A DNA stretch of 61,503 bases, taken from positions 1 through 61,503 of the forward strand of contig CAVJMJ010000016.1 of the NCBI GenBank assembly GCA_963650915.1, read 5' to 3'. Shown here piece after piece: positions 9,072-18,446 of this stretch; position 1 is the first letter of the stretch; each line of letters begins with the position of its first letter. The DNA comes from UBA4636 sp963650915. GTDB lineage: Bacteria; Bacillota; Clostridia; Christensenellales; Borkfalkiaceae. Position numbers and translations under genes: made by a program. The notes beneath the pieces were generated by a model. That model searched no databases. It was given only the letters and a program-made list of their open reading frames with translations, and was not told the DNA's origin.

Positions 9072-11069
9072 TTAAGGTTCCAATACGATATCTTTGAGAT
9101 ATTTAGATAAATCTTCGGTGGTTTCGCCGTCGTCGCATGCCAAAGTGTAAACGGTTTTTTGGGTAATGTTCTTGATAAATTCAAGGTCGGTAAAATCTAC
9201 GTCGACTACCCGCATTTGAGGTTTAGCAATCGGCAAAACTTTTTCGGGTCTTAAATATACGCAAATTTCATCTGTTGCGACGTTTACGAAACGATAGCCT
9301 TTTTTACGCTTGGAAGTTATTATTTTTGCGGGCGTAAACTTGATTTCGAGCATGTCTTCGGGAAGATATACGCACCTTCCTTCGGCGTTTTGAGTGTACA
9401 CGGGGCAAATCATTATGCTATCGCCCATAATAAGTTGGTCTTCAACGGATAACGTTTTTCTGTCATCGGGATATACGAAAGATAACGGCTTGAAAAGCAT
9501 ATCGCCGGACAAGGCGCATTTAACGAATTCGCTGTACACAAACGGCAATAACATATGCCTATATTGCAGAAGCGCACGGAATTTTTTAGGCGATGAAAAG
9601 GCGTAAGGTTCCTGATTTTTGGTTCCGAGCGAAGAATGGTTACGGTATAGAGGGGTAAAGGCAGCAAGTGCCATCCATCTTAACAATAAATCTTCGCTCG
9701 TGTCCGCACCGAACCCGCCGACGTCGGCACCACAGTAAAGGAAACCGCACATGTTAAGCGACGGCAACATTTGCAAATTCAGTAGTAAATGCGACCACCA
9801 TGAGCAGTTATCCCCCGTCCATATGCCGGCGTAACGATGCATGCCTATATAAGAGGAACGCGAGAACAACAAATAGCGTTTATTCGGGTCGTATTTTTTA
9901 AAATATTCGGCGGCGCATTTGGTTAAATTGTAGCCGTATAAATTATGAACCTTATCGTGTCTAACCAAATTTCCGTTGATTTCGTGATAAAAATCTTTGT
10001 AATCTTCTATGTTGTTTTGAAGGCTCGGTATTGCCGCTTTTATATCCCAAAACTCGTTGATTGTCAACTCGCTTTTTGCCTTACTTAACTTAGAAAGTGC
10101 CTCTATAAGCCGTTTTTTAGAGTAAAACAGTACCGGTTCGTTCATGTCGTTCCAAAAACCTTCGATACCGTTATCGAGGTAAAATTTGTACTTTTCGCCA
10201 AACCAAGCCGAACCTTTATTAGATAAAACGTCGGGTAAAACGCTGTCGCCCGGCCAAACGCCGCCGACAAAGGGTTTGCCGTCTATATCCTTACAAAAAA
10301 CGTCTTTTTTAATCCCGTCGACGTAGGCGTCGTAATCGTCTTTTACCTTAACGGCGGCATCTACGATAGGCACCAATCTTATACCCTTTGATTTCATTTC
10401 GGAAACGAGACCTTTAAAGTCGGGGAATTTTTTCTCGTCAACGGTGAAATCTTCGTACTCCTTCATATAATCTATGTCCATATAGATCATATCGAGTGGG
10501 AAGTTTTCCTTTTCGTATCCCTTTGCGACTTTACGTATATCGTCTGCGCTTCCGTATCCCCAACGACTTTGTCCTATACCGAAAGCCCACTTCGGGGGAA
10601 TATAACTTGTACCGATAAGAGAGCGGAATTCTTTAACCGTCTCTATAAGTCCGCAGTTTTCGATAACGAAAAGATATCCGTCACCCTTACATTTGACGGT
10701 AAGAACTTCGGTGTCGGTATAACCGATATCGAAAATCACCTCGTCGGCAAAATCAAAAAAGGCACCGAAAACGTCGGAAGAATTTACCAAAATAAAGTTG
10801 TGCGAACCGTATAAGGAATGCCTAGTTTCGGTTATGGTAGGATCGTCCTCGTTATAACTTCTGTACGTCCAACCGCGTTTGTTTATCCCTCGAACTTGTT
10901 CGCCGAGTCCGTAAACGGCGTCGCGTTTTTTTAATTTCGCTTTAAAAACGATGTACTCGTCCTCTTGTTTTAACGAAAAGCGTTTGAGGGCGGAATTATC
11001 GCTTATCGCTAAATTTTGTACGGTTGCGTTAGTTTCAAATGGTTTCCCGAAACAATATTTTTGCATCAT
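9072..11069 (-). CDS. Glycoside hydrolase family 31
   Basis: A 665-aa GH31 enzyme, normally acting on alpha-glucosidic or alpha-xylosidic bonds. The catalytic domain starts near residue 155 (PPKWAFGIGQSRWGYGS). The nucleophile lies in GFWNDMNEP (D308) and the acid/base in GIWTGDN (D420), followed by CGADVGGFG. An N-terminal beta-sandwich precedes and beta-domains follow. No signal peptide is seen, so it is probably cytoplasmic and acts on imported oligosaccharides. It sits in a co-directional cluster with GH20 and a ROK kinase. Substrate is not determinable. Confidence 0.92.
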   Translation of the reverse strand: MMQKYCFGKPFETNATVQNLAISDNSALKRFSLKQEDEYIVFKAKLKKRDAVYGLGEQVRGINKRGWTYRSYNEDDPTITETRHSLYGSHNFILVNSSDVFGAFFDFADEVIFDIGYTDTEVLTVKCKGDGYLFVIENCGLIETVKEFRSLIGTSYIPPKWAFGIGQSRWGYGSADDIRKVAKGYEKENFPLDMIYMDIDYMKEYEDFTVDEKKFPDFKGLVSEMKSKGIRLVPIVDAAVKVKDDYDAYVDGIKKDVFCKDIDGKPFVGGVWPGDSVLPDVLSNKGSAWFGEKYKFYLDNGIEGFWNDMNEPVLFYSKKRLIEALSKLSKAKSELTINEFWDIKAAIPSLQNNIEDYKDFYHEINGNLVRHDKVHNLYGYNLTKCAAEYFKKYDPNKRYLLFSRSSYIGMHRYAGIWTGDNCSWWSHLLLNLQMLPSLNMCGFLYCGADVGGFGADTSEDLLLRWMALAAFTPLYRNHSSLGTKNQEPYAFSSPKKFRALLQYRHMLLPFVYSEFVKCALSGDMLFKPLSFVYPDDRKTLSVEDQLIMGDSIMICPVYTQNAEGRCVYLPEDMLEIKFTPAKIITSKRKKGYRFVNVATDEICVYLRPEKVLPIAKPQMRVVDVDFTDLEFIKNITQKTVYTLACDDGETTEDLSKYLKDIVLEP

Positions 11070-11138
11070 AAAATTTCACCTTAAAAATTAAAAAAATAGT
11101 TAATAACGGGCTTATAGCCCTACTTTTTAAAATTTTGA

Positions 11139-13007
11139 TTAGTAGTTTAAGTTTACGGAAGTCATTCTTATCCATCGCCACTCGCACTGATCGAGGTCTT
11201 TTTCAAAGTCATTTCCGTGCCCCATAAAGCACAATAAATTTTCGCCGAGTTCGTCTATTTTGTCTGTATTTCCGCTTAAATAGTCCTCGACTTTTTTTGT
11301 TGCGGTTTTTAATCTTTGTTTTAACGCGCCGATTCTTATATCCTCTACGTCAAAACCGTTCGGGCGAGCCTCTCTATTCCATTGATATGAAAAAGCATCG
11401 TAAAATTCTTCGATAAGTTTAGGCAATTTTTTCATATCGCAAAGCAAGTTTTTAAGAGTTTCTTTATCGCCGTTTTGATAGGCTTCTCTTAATCTTACGC
11501 CGAGTTCGGCTTTAATAGCCAAAACCGCGCATAATTTTTCCTGCGTTTTGAAAATATACGCCCACTTACCGCTTATTTTTTCAACTTTTTTAAGAGTTTT
11601 AACGTGTTTTAAGTACAGTTCGCCTTGCCCCTTAACTATAATGGTATCCAAAGTACCCAACAAAATATCGTTATATAAAAGATATTTGTTTGCGGTGTTT
11701 TTTTCTTCCACGTCGTCGTTTTCGGTAATTCTGTTTGCCAAATCTATCGTCATAAAGTCGTCGAACTTCATACCCGAAAAACTATTGAAAGCCCGTTTAA
11801 AATCGGCGTTTAATTCATACCCTTTATAGGTAGAATAACCTGCGTAATAAACTGACGGCATAACGGCAAAACATGAAGTTTCGGCACCGTTATCCCCCCA
11901 TCCTGTTACTATATAATGTTTGATTTTGTTTTTGACGCAGGCTTTGGAAGATTCTTCCATCGACTTTAAAGAATATCTGTTGTCGGGTGTAAAGCCGAGC
12001 CACTTCCATGCCCCCGTCGCAAATGCGATATTATTATCGAAAACCTCGTGTTTTTTGAGATACTTGTCGTAATGATTTTCATCGGTACTGCAATAATCCC
12101 AATAAATGAGTTCTATATCCTTCGGTACGAGAGTTTTGTCGATTTTGTCTAAGTCGTCCGAATATTGCGCGCTTAAAGTTAGCGAAAAGAACATATCCGA
12201 CCACATCATGGGTTTAAAACCGTATTTTTTGCAAATACCGTTTACCCTTTCGAGGTGTTTTTTCATTATATCGAATCTACCGACGAAGCCGTTTTTGTCG
12301 AGGAATTTTCCCCTGCCGACCATGTACGCCTCGTCCATACCGATATTGATTCTTCTCGAAGTAAAATACTCGGCGCAAGTCGATATTAAACTTTCTATAA
12401 ACTTATAAGTATCCTCTTCGCCGACGAGCAAAATATCGTCTAAATCCATAAGACTGCTCATTGCGGGATAGCGGTTTATGGTGTTAAAATGCCCCAACGT
12501 TTGAATGCAAGGAACCAATTCTATGCCGAAATTAAGGGCGTAATCGTCGATAGTTTTAATATCTTCACGAGTGTAAGGCGTTCTCAAATAGCCTAAATAG
12601 GGGTAATCTTTTACCTCGAAAGTGTCTTCGGTATAAAGCATAAAACTCGAATAACCGGAAACGGCAAGTTGACGAATTACCGTTTTTACAGTTTCCGTTT
12701 TGTAAACTGCGTTCCTCGAACAATCGAGCATAAACGTCAAGTCTTCGAACTTCGGGGTATAGTTTTTATGTAAACTTTTCGGCATTTTCAAGGTTGTTTG
12801 GTCGGAAAACTCCTTTAACGCCCAAAAAATTTGATTGAATTTTTCTACCGTTATGGTAAGGCGGTTATCTAAATAATCGAGGCAAACGCCGTTATTGCCG
12901 TATTTGATTTCGGTAATTATGCCGTCACCCGACACATTGAAACCGAATTCGCCGTTAAATAATTTTACCGCATCGCCTATCTTTTTATCGCTAATGTTAT
13001 AATTCAT
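11139..13007 (-). CDS. GH20-family beta-hexosaminidase-like
   Basis: The 622-aa protein has an N-terminal alpha/beta domain (1-85) and a TIM barrel beginning FMLDCSRNAVY (about 92). The catalytic Asp-Glu pair of family 20 appears in NIGMDEAYMVG (D225-E226), with CIQTLGHF and MMWSDMFF as further barrel strands. GH20 enzymes release terminal N-acetylhexosamine by substrate-assisted catalysis. A long helical C-terminal domain (about 430-622) is present. There is no signal peptide. It lies 20 bases downstream of the ROK kinase, which could phosphorylate the released sugar. Confidence 0.82.
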   Translation of the reverse strand: MNYNISDKKIGDAVKLFNGEFGFNVSGDGIITEIKYGNNGVCLDYLDNRLTITVEKFNQIFWALKEFSDQTTLKMPKSLHKNYTPKFEDLTFMLDCSRNAVYKTETVKTVIRQLAVSGYSSFMLYTEDTFEVKDYPYLGYLRTPYTREDIKTIDDYALNFGIELVPCIQTLGHFNTINRYPAMSSLMDLDDILLVGEEDTYKFIESLISTCAEYFTSRRINIGMDEAYMVGRGKFLDKNGFVGRFDIMKKHLERVNGICKKYGFKPMMWSDMFFSLTLSAQYSDDLDKIDKTLVPKDIELIYWDYCSTDENHYDKYLKKHEVFDNNIAFATGAWKWLGFTPDNRYSLKSMEESSKACVKNKIKHYIVTGWGDNGAETSCFAVMPSVYYAGYSTYKGYELNADFKRAFNSFSGMKFDDFMTIDLANRITENDDVEEKNTANKYLLYNDILLGTLDTIIVKGQGELYLKHVKTLKKVEKISGKWAYIFKTQEKLCAVLAIKAELGVRLREAYQNGDKETLKNLLCDMKKLPKLIEEFYDAFSYQWNREARPNGFDVEDIRIGALKQRLKTATKKVEDYLSGNTDKIDELGENLLCFMGHGNDFEKDLDQCEWRWIRMTSVNLNY

Positions 13008-13026
13008 ATTTTTACCCTATTTTATT

Positions 13027-13866
13027 TTAAATTATTTCTATAAGTGAGCCTAACGCTCCTGCGTTATTGCCGTATTCAGCAAATTTTATATCGTCCTTTT
13101 TATCGATAAGACCGAGTAAAATTTCACTGTCTTTGCAAAGTCCGCCGCCCAATATAATTACGTCCGGGGCGTACGCCGTGCGCACGTTATCCAAAAACAC
13201 GTTAAGATAAAAGGAAAATTCTTTAAGAATTTTTATTGCCGTTTTATCGCCCCTTTCGTAAAGACGGAAAACTTCCTTTACTCCTACGTTCTTCTCGAAT
13301 TCTTCGGCGCATCTAACGGCTATTGCCGTACACGAAAGGTAACTTTCGGCGCATCCCTTTTTTCCGCAGTTGCACGGTCTTCCGTTCGGCACCAATATCA
13401 TGTGTCCGAGCCGACCGCCGTCGAAGTTTTTGCCTCTTATGATTTTACCGCCCGACAAAACCCCGCAACCGATACCCGTACCGAAGGTTATCATTACGAC
13501 GTTTTGACTGTCGTATCCCGCCATTTCGGCTTTTAAAGCGCAAACGGCGTCGTTATCCACCATGGTTTTTACCCGATATTTTTCCTCTACCGCGGATTTT
13601 ATATCGTAGCCTGTAAAACCCTTCAAGTTATCGGTTGCGTATACGCAAACGCCCGTTGTCGGGTCGATATTGCCCGCCGACGATATACCGATTAACTCTA
13701 CGCCTTGGCAATAAAGTTCGTCGATAACCTTAAACATCGATTGACTTATTGCATCTCTTCCTACATTGCCGTAAGTCGGGTTTGAAAATTCTTTTATTAT
13801 TTTTTCGTCTTTTAAAAGTACGCCTTTAATGGTCGTACCGCCTATATCGATTCCGATTTTAATCAT
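13027..13866 (-). CDS. ROK-family sugar kinase
   Basis: A 279-aa ROK protein with the ATP-binding GIDIGGTTIKG at the N-terminus, catalytic Asp in DNDA (D106), the GTGIGCGV segment, and the zinc site H155 plus CNCGKKGC (165-172). Lacking a DNA-binding domain, it is an enzyme rather than a repressor. Glucose, N-acetylglucosamine or N-acetylmannosamine are usual substrates; the neighbouring GH20 favours an amino sugar (inference). It overlaps the DUF4127 gene by 8 bases. Confidence 0.9.
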   Translation of the reverse strand: MIKIGIDIGGTTIKGVLLKDEKIIKEFSNPTYGNVGRDAISQSMFKVIDELYCQGVELIGISSAGNIDPTTGVCVYATDNLKGFTGYDIKSAVEEKYRVKTMVDNDAVCALKAEMAGYDSQNVVMITFGTGIGCGVLSGGKIIRGKNFDGGRLGHMILVPNGRPCNCGKKGCAESYLSCTAIAVRCAEEFEKNVGVKEVFRLYERGDKTAIKILKEFSFYLNVFLDNVRTAYAPDVIILGGGLCKDSEILLGLIDKKDDIKFAEYGNNAGALGSLIEII

Positions 13867-15373
13867 TTTTATAAACCGTTTTAAGCCTTACGTCGGCTTC
13901 GAAAGTACGCTTCCAGGGCATTTCGGCATAAACGCTTACAACTTTTTTTGCAAGTTCGGGGTAATTTTCCGACATGTACTCGGCAATTTTTTTACCGACG
14001 CATTCGGATACTTTTCCTACCTTGCCGTCCGCCCCGTTATCCGTAATGCCGAGCAAAGGCAACAGATTTTTCCGAACGTATTCTCTTGCATACCCCATGT
14101 AGCCTAAATCTTCGTAATATCTGTGAAGAAGAAAATCGTTTTTGCCCTTTTCGTCTTTTCCGATAAAGTATAATACCGCCTCGCAAATGGTCGTGCCGAG
14201 GGTGTTAGACGAGGTATTCCAACCCGCGTATGCGTGTATTTTAAGAAGTAAATCTTCTAAATACATAACGTCGATAAGTTCTTTATCGGCACCGTTGCAA
14301 GTCGCGACGTCGCCCACGGCAACGATTTTGCCGAGGGCAAGAGCGTATTTTATATAGTCGACGAATTCTGCAAGGTTTCTTTCTATATCGTAGGCTTTTA
14401 CGTACTCCCCTTGCCATTCGTGATACATCCCCGACCCCATATTGACCGCAAGTAGTATGTCGGCTTCCGAAACAGAATACACCCTCGTTCCGCCCGCAGC
14501 AAGGATTTGGTATTTTATCGTTTCGTTTAAAATTCTGTCCTCAAACCAAGGAATCACCGTTTCCGCCTTGGTTGAAGCGTATTTTACGTAAATTTTGGGA
14601 TTGTAACCGTAAAGTTCGTTTACCGCTCTTGCAAGCAAGGTAAGCCCCGTATCGTCCGCCGACGGGTACATTGCGGTTTTTAAGTGTAAAACGTTTTCTT
14701 TAAGATAACTTCTTACGGTAATCTGATTCATTGCCGTAAAACCGTATTCTGCGGCGTCGTCTTGCGGAACTATGAAATAGTCGCATATACCGTCTTTTAT
14801 AAACTGCAGGTCGTGCATTAAAACGGAAATGTTTTTATTCCGCCTTTCTACGTAATCATCGAGATATTCGGGCTTTATAAAGGCTTTAACTCTTTCAAAA
14901 TCCTTTTTATCCTCATCGGTTAACTTACCGACTTTTTCGAGATGACTGTATCTTCCGTATAAGAAGATTTCGGCACCGCATTCGTCGTAATAGTCGGGTT
15001 CTTCGTCGGAAAGGGAATAACCCGGACAACGCATTATAAGTTGGAATAAATACAACTTAGTTTTAGGATTGATTTTTCTGAGTTCTTTTATGGCGTCTGC
15101 ACGTTTTATAAGTTCTTCCGTACTTTCGTGATGAAGCCTTGACGGAACTATACCGCCGTATACGAGGGTATCCATGGATACTATACAGGCGTCGGCGTCT
15201 TTTGCCTCACTTAAAAGCCATTTTCTAATTTCGGGAATATTCCCGGGCGTCTTTTTATCGCCCATTACGGACTTTGGGGGAAGCACCAAATTATAGCCGA
15301 CGTTCGGCATCATTTTGGGATAATTATAGTTGCAAGGTCTTTCGTCAAGCGGAAGAAATACGATTTTTTTCAT
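13859..15373 (-). CDS. DUF4127 family protein
   Basis: The 504-aa protein begins KKIVFLPLDERPCNYNYP, the hallmark of DUF4127, and continues with LVYGGIVPSRLHH and FIVPQDDAAEYG. The family has no established function here, but members recur in carbohydrate clusters of Clostridia, and the Asp/His-rich motifs suggest a metal-dependent enzyme (inference). It lacks a signal peptide and overlaps the ROK kinase gene, so it probably works on the same intracellular sugar pathway. Confidence 0.85.
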   Translation of the reverse strand: MKKIVFLPLDERPCNYNYPKMMPNVGYNLVLPPKSVMGDKKTPGNIPEIRKWLLSEAKDADACIVSMDTLVYGGIVPSRLHHESTEELIKRADAIKELRKINPKTKLYLFQLIMRCPGYSLSDEEPDYYDECGAEIFLYGRYSHLEKVGKLTDEDKKDFERVKAFIKPEYLDDYVERRNKNISVLMHDLQFIKDGICDYFIVPQDDAAEYGFTAMNQITVRSYLKENVLHLKTAMYPSADDTGLTLLARAVNELYGYNPKIYVKYASTKAETVIPWFEDRILNETIKYQILAAGGTRVYSVSEADILLAVNMGSGMYHEWQGEYVKAYDIERNLAEFVDYIKYALALGKIVAVGDVATCNGADKELIDVMYLEDLLLKIHAYAGWNTSSNTLGTTICEAVLYFIGKDEKGKNDFLLHRYYEDLGYMGYAREYVRKNLLPLLGITDNGADGKVGKVSECVGKKIAEYMSENYPELAKKVVSVYAEMPWKRTFEADVRLKTVYKND

Positions 15374-15562
15374 AAATACCTTATTTAATTGACTTTTTTA
15401 TTATAAATTATCGAAATAGGCTTGTCAACCCCTGTTTCTAATTTTGTCGGTTTTAAAAACTTTAATTTTAAAGAGACTTTAATTTTAAATGGAACGACAG
15501 AAATAAACGGGATAATTTTTCGGAAACGCAAACTATTTTGCCGATAAAATATCCCGATTACA
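15374..15562. other. Gap with a long inverted repeat
   Basis: The 189-base gap between the SGNH and DUF4127 genes contains a near 50-bp stem-loop whose ends are CGGGATA and TATCCCG (about 15509-15555). It has no U-tract on the leftward side, so it may be an RNA-processing or stabilising element. No promoter is obvious. Confidence 0.4.
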
Positions 15563-16669
15563 CTATCTACTCGTTTTTAACGTTTTTTCTATTACTTTTT
15601 GATAAAAATCGGCTATTTTTACCATTCCGAGGTCGGTCGGATGTACGCCGTCGGTAGTGTATTCGCAAAAATCTTTTCCGAAAACGCCGAACTGGTCGTA
15701 AAAATAAACGTTAAAACCTTTTATTCTGTATTTTTGCGCCGTACTGCGCAAAAAGCGAAGGTAAAATTTATTAAGATTTATTCGGTCTTCGTCGAATAAA
15801 TCGAGGGTGAACGGTATTCTCGAAAGCAAAACCACGGGAACGTTCGGTCTCGCTTTTAAAAATTCGTTTAAAAAAGGTTCGAGGTTATTCTTTAAATTAT
15901 CCGAAACGCCGGCATTCGGTTCGGTGTCGACGATAAGCATATCGAAAGCGTTTTCGGAAAGCACCTTGCCTATTTCGGGCTCGGTCATGGCAACGCCCGA
16001 AAAACCGTAATTGAAAAACTCGCAGTCAAGCGTTCTCGACAAAATGTTGGTATACGCCATGCCCGGGCGGGATGCGCAACAACCGTGGGTTATACTGGTG
16101 CCGTAAACAGCCACTTTTAAGCCGTTTTTGAAGGTGTCGGGGGAAACTTCCGCCCAATCGTTTACGCCGATTTCAAGACTTTCGGAGTGCATGTATAAAG
16201 GTAAATTTATAATAAACCTTCTGCGTCTTTTGGGGAGTTTACGAAAATCGCCTATTCTTTCGGTAAAAGAAACCGAGTCGAATGTTCCGTGCGCCGTAAG
16301 ATGAAAGACGAATTTTTCAAGTTTTTCGTCGTAAACGTATAAATCGTAACCGCATTGCCCGATTTGCGTCATATTCGTCATATCGAACTTGGAAGCGTTT
16401 TTTGCCTTTACGAAAATATCTGTAGCGTCTGTTATAAATTTAATTTGAATGCCTGCCGAATGGCGGGAAAACCAGGCTTCGCCGTCGCTTACTTTCTCGA
16501 CGTAATCACGCTGACTTTTAGTAAAGCGACAAAAACCGTCTTCCTCTTTTGCCGTCGTGCCGAAAAGCCCGAATTTACTTGCGTCTTTGGCGTCGAAATA
16601 CTTTAAAGTAGGTTCGTCGGTCAAAGGCTTACTCATATTTTTATCGAAATCGTACACGTTTTTTACCAT
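15563..16669 (-). CDS. SGNH/GDSL hydrolase with GxDLY domain
   Basis: This 368-aa protein has an N-terminal beta-sandwich containing the diagnostic GYDLYVYDE motif (GxDLY domain), followed by an SGNH hydrolase with block I VAVYGTSITHG, an oxyanion region NYGFSG, and the catalytic Asp-His in TTDGVHPTDLG. Such enzymes deacylate sugars or glycans. No export signal is seen. Its place in the glycan cluster suggests removal of acetyl groups from imported sugars; the exact ester is unknown. Confidence 0.85.
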   Translation of the reverse strand: MVKNVYDFDKNMSKPLTDEPTLKYFDAKDASKFGLFGTTAKEEDGFCRFTKSQRDYVEKVSDGEAWFSRHSAGIQIKFITDATDIFVKAKNASKFDMTNMTQIGQCGYDLYVYDEKLEKFVFHLTAHGTFDSVSFTERIGDFRKLPKRRRRFIINLPLYMHSESLEIGVNDWAEVSPDTFKNGLKVAVYGTSITHGCCASRPGMAYTNILSRTLDCEFFNYGFSGVAMTEPEIGKVLSENAFDMLIVDTEPNAGVSDNLKNNLEPFLNEFLKARPNVPVVLLSRIPFTLDLFDEDRINLNKFYLRFLRSTAQKYRIKGFNVYFYDQFGVFGKDFCEYTTDGVHPTDLGMVKIADFYQKVIEKTLKTSR

Positions 16670-16683
16670 AATATCCTTTTGCG

Positions 16684-16703
16684 GGGCGGATTTTCCGCCC
16701 CGC
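16684..16703 (-). terminator. Hairpin after the NAGPA gene
   Basis: A GGGGCGG/CCGCCCC stem with an ATTTT loop lies 11 bases after the stop of the NAGPA gene. Read leftward it is followed by GCAAAAGG rather than a U-run, so it may attenuate or stabilise transcripts instead of fully terminating, leaving the downstream genes partly co-transcribed. Confidence 0.45.
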
Positions 16704-16713
16704 TTTAAAATTC

Positions 16714-18159
16714 TTATTTAGACGTTACCAAAATGGTGTTTATAACCTGTCTTGACGAATCGAGTTCGCTTGAAGCGGTATCGCTCGAACGGACGATAAC
16801 GGTTTTAACGCCGTTTTTCATTGCCGTAAGTTGGGTGGATCCGCCGCCGTCGAAGTTTGCGCCGTTTTTCACTCCGTAATACGCCATAAAGTCGGCAAGT
16901 TCGGGTAAATTCATACCGTGAGTGTCGCCTTCGCTTGCTTTTTTACCGTAATAAAGAGATTCTACAGCAAATATGACTACGGTTCCGTCTTCCTTTACGC
17001 CTACGGCACTTCTCGGAACGTCTTTAGACTGTGCGCCGTTAGTGTTTTCGAGGGTAACGGTCGAAGCAACCGCGCCGTTTGAAACGAGAGATTGACGGCA
17101 ACCGAGTATGGTGTCGTAACCGTCCCACAAACCGTCGGGAGAAGATACGGTTAAAGACAAATATTTATTTTTCAAGTACGAAAAAGAAGTGTACGCTTGG
17201 CTGTTTTTGCCGACGAAGAGGTAGGCAAAGTTGCCCTCGGGAGTGAACTCGGTGTCGGCGGTACATTTAGTTACTTCCATGACGCGCATGTTTTTAACGC
17301 CGTTTACGACGGTAACTTTCAACGCCATATCGCCCGCTTTGCAGGTTTTAGCCGAGTTTTTAACGAAAACCAAACCGCTTTTATCGGAATCGGAATCGAA
17401 GGAAAGTTCGTAGGTTACGTTAGAATTTTTTTCACCGATAAGGTTTTTGAGTTTTGCTTTTATAAGTTGTTGTTTAACAGCCGAAGTCGTTACGTCGCCC
17501 GTGTAGTTAATAATAGGCGCAACCTGAGCAGTAGTACCGTTTACGCCGAAAAGCATGGGCGCGGAAGCGGGTACGTCGGAAGCAGAGTTTTGGTAATCGT
17601 AATTTCCGTTATCGTTATGTCCGCTTTTTACGACGATTCCGTCCTTAACGAAGGCGTTTACCGGTTGAGAGCCGAAAAAGTCTGCATTTAAGTAGGCGTA
17701 AACGGTTTTACCCGTAGCGGTTTCGTAAGCGGTAGCCTGCTTAGAGGGAATTTCTTTAGCCAGCGTATCTAAACTCGTCGTGTTGTTTTTACTGCCCGCG
17801 GCGATATTGACTTTTGATAAATCGACTTCGAGGGTGTAAACCGCCACCTGATTTCCGTCCGTTTTTTTAAGGGTGTTTTTAACCAAAATCAACCCATCGG
17901 TGATTTGTTCAGCCTCGTAAGATACAGTAGCCTTATCGAACTTTGTAGGCGTATAGTCGTTGCGATAGTTTACGGTGATCGTTATTGGACTATCGCCTCC
18001 GCCGGATCCGCCGCCCGACGAACCGCCCGATGAACCGCCCGATGAACCACCGGACGAACCACCGCTGTTAGGCACGTTGCCGTTGCACGCGGAAAAGACA
18101 CACAAAAGTGCGAAAATAAAAATTAACGCACTTGATAAAAATAGCTTAAACTTACTCAT
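16714..18159 (-). CDS. NAGPA-type phosphodiester glycosidase lipoprotein
   Basis: A 481-aa secreted protein. The N-terminus is a signal peptide ending in CVFSAC, a likely lipobox with Cys27, followed by a flexible GGSSGGSS linker of about 25 residues. The C-terminal half carries the NAGPA (phosphodiester alpha-N-acetylglucosaminidase) domain, with the conserved NFDGGGSTQLT near the end. In this family the enzyme uncaps GlcNAc-1-phosphate diesters, in bacteria often on wall or capsule polymers. It is the first gene of the leftward cluster and is preceded by its own promoter. Confidence 0.82.
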   Translation of the reverse strand: MSKFKLFLSSALIFIFALLCVFSACNGNVPNSGGSSGGSSGGSSGGSSGGGSGGGDSPITITVNYRNDYTPTKFDKATVSYEAEQITDGLILVKNTLKKTDGNQVAVYTLEVDLSKVNIAAGSKNNTTSLDTLAKEIPSKQATAYETATGKTVYAYLNADFFGSQPVNAFVKDGIVVKSGHNDNGNYDYQNSASDVPASAPMLFGVNGTTAQVAPIINYTGDVTTSAVKQQLIKAKLKNLIGEKNSNVTYELSFDSDSDKSGLVFVKNSAKTCKAGDMALKVTVVNGVKNMRVMEVTKCTADTEFTPEGNFAYLFVGKNSQAYTSFSYLKNKYLSLTVSSPDGLWDGYDTILGCRQSLVSNGAVASTVTLENTNGAQSKDVPRSAVGVKEDGTVVIFAVESLYYGKKASEGDTHGMNLPELADFMAYYGVKNGANFDGGGSTQLTAMKNGVKTVIVRSSDTASSELDSSRQVINTILVTSK

Positions 18160-18245
18160 TTTATCCTCCTTGATATCGACTTTTAGTCGAATTTTACGAA
18201 AATATATTTCATGCCTGTTTTTAAATATATTTTACGCTTACATAC

Positions 18246-18273
18246 ATTGTACCATAAAATTTTAAAATTTCAA
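18246..18273 (-). promoter_or_regulatory. Promoter of the glycan cluster
   Basis: Leftward TTGAAA (18268-18273) and TACAAT (18246-18251) with a 16-bp spacer precede the NAGPA gene. It would drive the leftward glycan cluster. Confidence 0.55.
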
Positions 18274-18352
18274 TAGTTTTTGAAAAAATTCTTCAAAATT
18301 TTTTTTATTTGGTTTTAGAATAACGAAATTACGCGATTATACGGCTTTTTAA

Positions 18353-18381
18353 TTGCAAATTGCGCCGTTATATGCTAAAAT
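18353..18381 (+). promoter_or_regulatory. Promoter of the alpha/beta hydrolase
   Basis: Rightward TTGCAA (18353-18358) and TAAAAT (18376-18381) with a 17-bp spacer lie about 65 bases before the hydrolase start. Match to consensus is moderate. Confidence 0.5.
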
Positions 18382-18446
18382 TTTTTTATAAAAGATACTA
18401 ATCCGTATTATAGATATCAATCTATACACTTTGTATGAGGCATTTT

